Assembly: GCA_035444405.1 (NCBI GenBank)
Contig: DAOMOP010000115.1
Location: forward strand, 1-12,726
Direction of reading: 5' to 3'
Origin: DAOMOP01 sp035444405
GTDB taxonomy: Bacteria; Pseudomonadota; Gammaproteobacteria; Burkholderiales; Rhodocyclaceae
Length of the DNA: 12,726 nucleotides
The notes under the pieces are model-generated. The model did no database searches, had not been told where the DNA came from, and was given only the letters and a program-made list of their open reading frames with translations. Shown here one piece after another: positions 7,125 to 12,726 of this stretch; the stretch's first letter is position 1; every line of letters begins with the position of its first letter. A program made the position numbers and the translations under genes.

Positions 7125-7192
7125 CGCTCCCCCTCGAAGCGAACCGTAGATGCCGCAACGGCATACGCGCCCGCCATCAGAGACTGTATGGA

Positions 7193-7198
7193 ATTATA
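7193..7198 (-). promoter_or_regulatory. Predicted -10 box of rmuC
   Basis: A perfect TATAAT reads leftward (complement of ATTATA at 7193-7198), 68 bp upstream of the rmuC GTG and preceded by TGGG. The -35 position is G+C-rich and poor. It overlaps a GCGCGG/CCGCGC hairpin (7211-7216 with 7223-7228) that follows the stop codon of the upstream GGDEF-EAL gene. This suggests rmuC has its own start rather than depending only on read-through. Confidence 0.5.
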
Positions 7199-7248
7199 CC
7201 CACGGTAGTCGCGCGGCGCCGTCCGCGCAAGTCGGAGCGAGAATCCGG

Positions 7249-10200
7249 TTAGCCGTCGATCGCGCCGGCGGCGACCTTGCGGCCGGCTCCGGCGAGCCGG
7301 TCGAGCAGCTCGATCGGCATCGGCCGGTGGAAGAAATAACCCTGCAGCGCGTCACAGGCATGGGCCAGCAGAAAGGCCTTCTGCTCGGCGCTCTCGACAC
7401 CCTCGGCGACCACCTTGAGCTCGAGCGAGTGCGCCATCGCGATGATGGTCTGCACGATCGTGGCGTCGTTGGGATCGCTGCCGATGTCGCGCACGAAGGA
7501 CTGGTCGATCTTGAGCACCGACAGCGGCAGCTTCTTCAGGTAGTTCAGCGACGAGTAGCCGGTGCCGAAGTCGTCGAGCGCGAAGCTCACGCCATGCGTA
7601 CGCAGCTCGATCATGCGGGCGATCGTCTCGTCGATGTTCTCGAGCAGCATGCTCTCGGTGATCTCCAGCCGCAGCCGACAAGGATCCGCACCCGCCTGCT
7701 GCAGCGATTCGAGCACCAGGGTGACGAAATCGGGCTGATGGAACTGGCGCGCACTGACGTTGACCGCCATCCGCCACGCTCCGCGCGTCGCACAATCGCG
7801 CCAGCGCGCAAGCTGCTCGCAGGCGCAGCGCAGCACCCAGCGCCCCAGCGGCACGATGAGGCCGGACGCCTCGGCCACCGGGATGAACTCGCCCGGCGAC
7901 ACCAGGCCATGCTGCGGGTGCTGCCAGCGCAGCAGCGCCTCGGCGGCGGTGACCGTGCCGGCGGCATCGACGATCGGCTGGTAGGCGAGCACGAACTGTC
8001 CCTGTTCGAGCGCCTGGCGCAGCTCGATCTCGAGATGCATGCGGCGCTCGGCCGTGGCCTGCATGGCCGGATCGAAGAAGCGGAAGGTGCCGCGGCCGGC
8101 GGCCTTGGCCTGATACATCGCCAGATCGGCCTTCTTCATCAGCGTCTCGACGCTGTCGCCGGCGTCGCGGAACAGCGTCACGCCGATGCTCGGGGTCAGG
8201 TGGTGGCGGTGCTCGTCGAGCTGATAAGGCGACGACAGCGCCGCCAGAATCTTCAGCACCGCGCGCTCGGCCTTCACCACCGCCTCGTCCTCCCTGGCAT
8301 CGAGCTCCTCGAGCAGGACGACGAACTCGTCGCCGCCGAGCCGCGCGACGGTATCGTCCTCGCGCAGGATGTCGCCGAGCCGCAGCGCGACCTCGCGCAG
8401 CAGCATGTCGCCATAGTCGTGGCCGAGCGTGTCGTTGAGATTCTTGAAGTTGTCCAGATCGATGAACAGCAGCGCGCTGAAAATATGCGCGCGCTTGCTC
8501 GCCGCCTGCACATGGCGCAGCCGCTCGAGCAGCATGCGCCGGTTCGGCAGCCCGGTGAGCTCGTCGAAGTAGGCCAGATGCGCGGCATGCGCCTCGGCCT
8601 CCTTGCGCTGCGCAATGTCCATCAGCGTGCCGCACATCAGCGCCGGCTCGCCGTCCGGCAAGCGCTCGATCACGCGGCCGCGTGCGAGCACCCAGAGCCA
8701 CGAACCGTTCTTGTGCCGCAGGCGGTGCTCGCCTTCGTAGTACGGCGATTCGCCGGCAAAGTGCGCGAGCATCCTGTCATGACACGCGTCGCGGTCGTCG
8801 GGATGCATCATCCGCTGCCACGCCTCGGCGGTCAGCGGCGAGAGATCTGCGACCGTGTAGCCGAGCATCTGCGCCCAGCGCGTGTTGATGGCGAGCTCGC
8901 CGCCCTGCACGTCCCACTCCCACGTGCCGACGTTCGCCCCCTCGAGGATCCAGAGCTGGCGCTGGCGAGCCGCCTCGGCGGCGAGCTGCGCCTCCTTGGT
9001 GTCGGTCTCGTCGATCACGTAGCCGCGCAGTTCGACGAAATCGCCGCCTTCGCCCCACTGCGGCACGGACCATTCGCGAAACCAGCGATATCGCCCGTGG
9101 CCGTCGCGCAGCCGGTAACTGAGCTCGAAGCTCGCGCACTGCCCGCCGACGAAGCGCTGCACCTCGCGTTCGATGCGCGCGAGATCGTCGGGGTGGATCA
9201 GCTGAGCGTAGCGGAACGACTCGGCAGTCATGTGCTCCGGCTCGTAGCCGAGCTCCTTGTGCACGTTCGCGGAAACGTACTCGACCGGCCAGCCGGCCTC
9301 GTTGCGCCAGACGAACACCATCACCGGCCCCGCCGCGAACAGGTCGCGCTCGGCGCGCAGCGCATCCAGCATGCGCCGTTGCTCGGTCACGTCCATCAGC
9401 GTGCCATAGGCGCCGCAGCGCTGCCCCTGCGCGTCGACGGCCGGCGCGGCGAAAACCTCCACCCAACGCCAGCCGCCGTCGGCACGCAGATAGCGCACGA
9501 CCTCGCGGAAACAGTCCTGCCGCCCTTTCATCAGCGGGCGGATCAAGGTGCGCGAACGCTCGCGATCGTCGGGGTGGACGTAGTCGAGCGACCGCGTGCC
9601 GAGCGCGGACTCTACCGTCCACGCCGTCAGGGTTTCCCAGGCCGGGTTCAGAAAGGTCAGGATGCCCTTGGCGTCGATGCGGAAGATCACCTCGCGGATG
9701 TTGTCGACGACGTCGCGGTAACGGCGCTCGCTCGCGACGAGCGCCGCCTTCGCCGCGCGCTCTTCGGTCACGTCGCGCCGCAGTGCCAGCAGGGACACGG
9801 CGCGACCGTCCTCCATGTGGGCGAGCTTGCGCACCTCGAACAGGCGGCGCTCGCCCTCCCTGACGATCTCGTCGTCGTAGACGGCGAGCGTGCCGCTGCG
9901 GATCGCCTCTTCGTCACGCTCCCGTGCGTGCGCGAAGATCTCCCGGTAGGCCGGGCGCAACTCGGCCAGCTCGAGGTCGGTCTTGCCTTGCCACGGCGCC
10001 GACTCGAGATCGCACAGCCGCAGTCCGGCCTGGTTCACGATCAGCCAGCGCCCGTCGGCGTCCTTGAAGTGGACCGGATCGGGAATCGTCTCGATCAGCG
10101 AGGTGAGCTGCGTGTTGAGGGCCTTGGCGCGCGCCTCGTCCTGCTTGCGCTTGTTGGCGATGATCAGGAGCAGCCCGAGCACCGCACCAAGGACCACGAT

Positions 10201-10512
10201 GCCAACGCCGCCGACCGCCGCCTGCGCGAGAAAGCGGCGCTGCCAGCGTGCAAGCACGGGCGTATCGCCTGTCGCCACGGGGACGTTGACGTCGTCCTCG
10301 CCGGAAGCCTCCTCCGGTTCGGGCGGCGGGGTCGCTGCCTGCAGGAGCGGGCCGGGCGGCAACGCCGTCTCGGCATGGTCATCGCCGAACAGGATGACCA
10401 CCGAGCGGTACTGGTAATACGTGAAGGTGAGCCAGCCGAGCAGCAGCAACAGCGTCACGACGACGAGCGCTGCCGCTGCCCTGAAACCGAAGCTGCCATT
10501 GTTGCGCGTCAC
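7249..10512 (-). CDS. Membrane-anchored PAS(x4)-GGDEF-EAL cyclic-di-GMP signalling protein
   Basis: This predicted inner-membrane sensor can in principle make and degrade cyclic di-GMP. Numbering from GTG 10512 (1087 residues): membrane segment 1 about 12-33; a short Pro/Glu/Asp-rich periplasmic loop; membrane segment 2 about 97-119; then four PAS-like units (about 133-250, 261-378, 386-508, 515-638), of which the last three carry HPDD. The diguanylate cyclase domain (about 642-816) has intact GGDEF (726-730) and an inhibitory-site RxxD (717-720) five residues before it. The EAL domain (about 824-1076) keeps EAL (858-860), Asn918, Glu950 of EITE, Asp980-Asp981 of DDFGTGYSSL, Lys1001, Glu1037 of EGVE and Gln1057. 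Both active sites therefore look functional; the net activity is unknown. A longer frame reaches a TTG at 10578, but that start lacks a Shine-Dalgarno and a TAGAAT box lies inside the extension. GTG 10512, with AAGG just before it, is preferred. Ligands cannot be read from sequence. Confidence 0.93.
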   Translation of the reverse strand: MTRNNGSFGFRAAAALVVVTLLLLLGWLTFTYYQYRSVVILFGDDHAETALPPGPLLQAATPPPEPEEASGEDDVNVPVATGDTPVLARWQRRFLAQAAVGGVGIVVLGAVLGLLLIIANKRKQDEARAKALNTQLTSLIETIPDPVHFKDADGRWLIVNQAGLRLCDLESAPWQGKTDLELAELRPAYREIFAHARERDEEAIRSGTLAVYDDEIVREGERRLFEVRKLAHMEDGRAVSLLALRRDVTEERAAKAALVASERRYRDVVDNIREVIFRIDAKGILTFLNPAWETLTAWTVESALGTRSLDYVHPDDRERSRTLIRPLMKGRQDCFREVVRYLRADGGWRWVEVFAAPAVDAQGQRCGAYGTLMDVTEQRRMLDALRAERDLFAAGPVMVFVWRNEAGWPVEYVSANVHKELGYEPEHMTAESFRYAQLIHPDDLARIEREVQRFVGGQCASFELSYRLRDGHGRYRWFREWSVPQWGEGGDFVELRGYVIDETDTKEAQLAAEAARQRQLWILEGANVGTWEWDVQGGELAINTRWAQMLGYTVADLSPLTAEAWQRMMHPDDRDACHDRMLAHFAGESPYYEGEHRLRHKNGSWLWVLARGRVIERLPDGEPALMCGTLMDIAQRKEAEAHAAHLAYFDELTGLPNRRMLLERLRHVQAASKRAHIFSALLFIDLDNFKNLNDTLGHDYGDMLLREVALRLGDILREDDTVARLGGDEFVVLLEELDAREDEAVVKAERAVLKILAALSSPYQLDEHRHHLTPSIGVTLFRDAGDSVETLMKKADLAMYQAKAAGRGTFRFFDPAMQATAERRMHLEIELRQALEQGQFVLAYQPIVDAAGTVTAAEALLRWQHPQHGLVSPGEFIPVAEASGLIVPLGRWVLRCACEQLARWRDCATRGAWRMAVNVSARQFHQPDFVTLVLESLQQAGADPCRLRLEITESMLLENIDETIARMIELRTHGVSFALDDFGTGYSSLNYLKKLPLSVLKIDQSFVRDIGSDPNDATIVQTIIAMAHSLELKVVAEGVESAEQKAFLLAHACDALQGYFFHRPMPIELLDRLAGAGRKVAAGAIDG

Positions 10513-10544
10513 GACCCTTGGCCCGGAACCCGAAAAGACCGGGC

Positions 10545-10550
10545 ATTCTA
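10545..10550 (-). promoter_or_regulatory. Possible -10 box and leader hairpin of the GGDEF-EAL gene
   Basis: TAGAAT reads leftward at 10550-10545. Just downstream on this strand, GCCCGG (complement of 10539-10544) can pair with CCGGGC (complement of 10521-10526). This would make a 6-bp hairpin at or near the 5' end of the mRNA, ending a few bases before the AAGG and GTG start. No good -35 is seen at the expected place, which would suit a promoter needing an activator. Moderate to low certainty. Confidence 0.4.
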
Positions 10551-10582
10551 GCCCGAGCCCGCTCGCCGCCACGGCCAATTTT

Positions 10583-10621
10583 TACCGGATTACCGGTAGT
10601 TGCTGCCTGGAATACCGGTAG
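10583..10621. repeat. TACCGGTA palindromes upstream of the GGDEF-EAL gene
   Basis: The perfect 8-bp palindrome TACCGGTA occurs at 10591-10598 and again at 10613-10620, both followed by G, with a centre-to-centre distance of 22 bp (about two helical turns). A partial third copy, TACCGGAT, precedes them at 10583-10590, in 8-bp register with the first. Relative to the proposed start near 10538 they centre at about -57 and -79, positions usual for activator sites. The binding protein is unknown. Confidence 0.55.
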
Positions 10622-10642
10622 GGCACCGCCCTGCGAAGGGGT

Positions 10643-10656
10643 GCGAGACGTCTCGC
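10643..10656. repeat. Perfect 14-bp palindrome after the permease stop
   Basis: GCGAGACGTCTCGC is fully self-complementary and lies 4 bp beyond the permease stop codon (10660-10662, leftward gene). In RNA it could form a 5-bp stem with an ACGT loop. Next to it GCACC (10623-10627) can pair with GGTGC (10640-10644). Two small adjacent hairpins without a U-tract could mark the 3' end of the permease mRNA, or the palindrome could be a protein site. Confidence 0.4.
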
Positions 10657-10659
10657 CGC

Positions 10660-12726
10660 TCACGCACTCGCGCGCAGGCTCGCGAGTGGCGGACGGGCGA
10701 ACAGGCCGCGCGTGCCGAGCCAGCCGCCGGCGACCACGGCGCCGGCACCAAGCACGGCCGCCGACAGCATCGGCAGCGCGCCCGGCATGTAGTCGAGGTC
10801 GAACACGTGTCGCGCGAGCAGCCAGCCGATCGCGCTCGCGCCGAAGCCGGCCAGCACGCCGGCGGCCCCACCGAGCACGACGAACTCGGCCAGCAGGGCC
10901 TGGCGTACCTGCCGGTTGCGGGCGCCTAGCGTGCGCAGCATCGCGAGCTCGAAATCGCGCTCGTCGTGGGTCGACTGCAGTGCCGCATAGAGGACCACGA
11001 GCCCGGCGAGCAGCGCGAAGCCGAACACGAACTGGACCACCAGCACGAGCTTTTCGGTGATCGCCTGCACCTGCGCGATCACCGCGGCCACGTCGATCAC
11101 CGACAGGTTCGGAAACGCGGTGATCAGCGCCGTCGTGAATGCGTGCTCGTGCGGCGCCTGGTGGAAGGCCGTCACGAGGCTGGCCGGGTCGCGCTCGAGC
11201 ATGCCCTCGGCGGCGATGAAGAAGAAATTGACCCGCATCGAATCCCATTCGAGCGCGCGCACGCTGGTGATCGGCGCCTCGACGAGGCGGCCCGACACGT
11301 TGAAGCGCACGCGGTCGCCGACCTTCAGCCCGAAAGTCTCGGCGAGCCCGGCCTCGACCGAGAACTGCGGCGTACGCGCGTCGCCGTGCCAGCGCCCGTC
11401 GGTGATCCGGTTGGTGGCCGGCAGGCGCGAGCCATAGCTGAGGTTGAACTCGCGTTCGGCCAGGCGCCGCGCGCGGTCCTGCGCAAGATCGTCCGGATCG
11501 ACCGGGCGCTCGTTGATCGCCACCAGACGCCCGCGGATCATCGGCAGAATGTCCGGCCGCTCGAGGCCGTGCGCGACGAAGTGCTCGGCGACGGCCTCGC
11601 GCTGATCGGGCTGGATGTTGATCACGAAGCGGTTGGGGGCATCCACCGGCGTCATCTGGCGCCAGCTCTCCAGCAGATCGCCGCGGATCAGCGTCAGCAA
11701 CAGCAGCGCGGTCATGCCCAGTCCGAGCGCGGTGACCTGGATCACGCTCGCCCCCAGGTGCCGCCGCAGCGACGCGAGGCCATAGCGCCAGCCGCCTCCG
11801 CGCAGGCTGCCCTGCCCCTTCAGGCGTGCCAGCACGCGCAGCAGAGCCCAGGCGGCGAGCGCGAACAGCCCGAGCGCGCAGGCGAAGCCCGCCACCGCGA
11901 TCAGGCCGAGCCGCAAGCCACCGGCAATCCAGACGATGATCGCGCCCAGCGAGGCCGCGCCGACGAACCATGCCGTGCCGCTGGCCGGCTCCACGCTGGC
12001 GAGCTCGCGGCGCAGCACGCGCAGCGTCGACACGCGGCCAAGGCGCAGCAGCTGCGGCAGCACGAAGCCGACCAGCAAGGCGAGCCCGACCACCAGACCG
12101 TGGCCCAGGGGCGCCGGCGAGGGGGCCGGCAGCCGCACCTGCAGCAAGTCGTCGAGCATCGCGGCGAGGCCGAACTGCACCAGCCACCCGAGTGCCGTCC
12201 CGGCCAGCGCGGCGATCAGCCCGAAGATCACGAATTCGCCGACGACGATGCGCAGCACCTGCGCCGGGCGCGCCCCGAGGCAGCGCATCACCGCACAGCC
12301 GTCGAGATGGCGCTGCATGAAGCGGCGCGCCGACAGCCCGACCGCGACCGCCGCGAGAATCACCGCGAGCAGCGCCGCCAGCCGCAGGAAGCGCTGGGCC
12401 TGATCGAGCGCTCCGCGCACCTCGGGCCGCGCGTTGTCGATCGACTCGACCGCCTGGCCGCGACCGAGGCGCGCGCCGGCCCAGCGTTCGAACGCGTCGA
12501 CCGCGCGCGCTTCGCCCGCCACGTGCAGCCGCCACGTCGCACGGCTGCCCTCGACGAGCAGGCCGCTCGCCGCGAGGTCGGCCTCGTTGAACATGGCCCG
12601 TGGCAGCAGGCTGAAGAAGTTCGCGCCGCGGTCGGACTCGAAGGTCAGCATCGCGCCGACACGCAGCTCGAGCAGCCCGAGGCCGACACGGTCGCCGACC
12701 GACACGCCGAGCGATGCGAACAGGCG
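10660..12726 (-). CDS. YbbP-like FtsX-family ABC transporter permease, N-terminus outside window
   Basis: This is the permease subunit of a predicted inner-membrane ABC exporter of the YbbAP type; characterised relatives have been linked to envelope lipid or hydrophobic-compound export. The frame is open to the right edge (first visible residues RLFASLGVSVGDR), so the true start lies beyond 12726. A GTG at 12705 is internal. The visible 688 residues contain the end of the first periplasmic domain, a first FtsX-like unit (membrane helices at fragment residues about 113-133, 160-190, 207-227), a central pair of hydrophobic stretches (about 250-300 and 325-347), a large second periplasmic domain (about 360-555), and a second FtsX-like unit (about 560-680). 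The two units share LGAR...Q followed by a GEF/AEF-(V)-helix, showing an internal duplication. The stop is TGA at 10660-10662. The ATPase partner, usually just upstream in this family, would be outside the window. Substrate unknown. Confidence 0.88.
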   Translation of the reverse strand, partial: RLFASLGVSVGDRVGLGLLELRVGAMLTFESDRGANFFSLLPRAMFNEADLAASGLLVEGSRATWRLHVAGEARAVDAFERWAGARLGRGQAVESIDNARPEVRGALDQAQRFLRLAALLAVILAAVAVGLSARRFMQRHLDGCAVMRCLGARPAQVLRIVVGEFVIFGLIAALAGTALGWLVQFGLAAMLDDLLQVRLPAPSPAPLGHGLVVGLALLVGFVLPQLLRLGRVSTLRVLRRELASVEPASGTAWFVGAASLGAIIVWIAGGLRLGLIAVAGFACALGLFALAAWALLRVLARLKGQGSLRGGGWRYGLASLRRHLGASVIQVTALGLGMTALLLLTLIRGDLLESWRQMTPVDAPNRFVINIQPDQREAVAEHFVAHGLERPDILPMIRGRLVAINERPVDPDDLAQDRARRLAEREFNLSYGSRLPATNRITDGRWHGDARTPQFSVEAGLAETFGLKVGDRVRFNVSGRLVEAPITSVRALEWDSMRVNFFFIAAEGMLERDPASLVTAFHQAPHEHAFTTALITAFPNLSVIDVAAVIAQVQAITEKLVLVVQFVFGFALLAGLVVLYAALQSTHDERDFELAMLRTLGARNRQVRQALLAEFVVLGGAAGVLAGFGASAIGWLLARHVFDLDYMPGALPMLSAAVLGAGAVVAGGWLGTRGLFARPPLASLRASA

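Noticed and set aside
7150..10551. Very long plus-strand open frame (over 1100 codons) opposite the GGDEF-EAL gene
   Set aside because: Its translation is rich in Arg, His, Gln and Leu with no recognisable domain. It mirrors the codon structure of the real minus-strand gene, a common effect of high G+C.
10583..10656. CRISPR-like or IS terminal repeats
   Set aside because: The repeats are only 8 and 14 bp, are palindromic, have no spacer series, no transposase nearby and no target duplication.

Overview
The window is high-GC DNA with tightly packed, mostly housekeeping genes. It looks like a chromosomal segment of a betaproteobacterium. The protein styles (UvrB, class I aminotransferase, MoaA, RmuC, a PAS-GGDEF-EAL protein and a YbbP-like permease) would fit the Rhodocyclales (Azoarcus/Thauera type), but that placement rests on general family impression, not on a search. 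I see no phage, plasmid, IS, CRISPR or defence genes, and no clearly undescribed multi-gene system.

Layout, left to right. Positions 1-181 (minus) hold the first 60 codons of uvrB. It is transcribed divergently from a complete aspartate/aromatic aminotransferase (332-1540, plus). A compact stable-RNA unit follows: a strong sigma70-type promoter (1563-1591), two tRNA-Asn(GUU) genes (1604-1679, 1734-1809) and an intrinsic terminator (1815-1847). Converging on it from the right is a long Lon-family ATP-dependent protease gene (1871-4319, minus). That gene is interrupted by a 10-N assembly gap at 3898-3907, which makes it look frameshifted. Across a 192-bp divergent region rich in inverted repeats lies moaA (4512-5582, plus), the first enzyme of molybdopterin synthesis. 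Convergent with moaA is rmuC (5676-7124, minus). Upstream of rmuC and on the same strand is a 1087-residue membrane-anchored PAS4-GGDEF-EAL protein (7249-10512), whose cyclic-di-GMP synthase and phosphodiesterase motifs are both intact. The window ends in a YbbP-like FtsX-fold ABC permease (10660-12726, minus), cut by the right edge.

Most neighbours have independent functions: DNA repair, amino-acid metabolism, translation, proteolysis, cofactor synthesis, recombination, signalling and export. Each main unit seems to have its own promoter. Operon structure is minimal: rmuC, the GGDEF-EAL gene and the permease are codirectional but separated by 120-150 bp gaps that carry their own signals.

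The most interesting unexplained material is in the intergenic regions. There is a cluster of four GTGCGC/GCGCAC cores in the divergent Lon-like/moaA region, one pair lying exactly between the moaA -35 and -10. There are two TACCGGTA palindromes spaced 22 bp apart upstream of the GGDEF-EAL gene, and a perfect 14-bp palindrome just after the permease stop. The two tRNA-Asn genes also differ by compensated base pairs.
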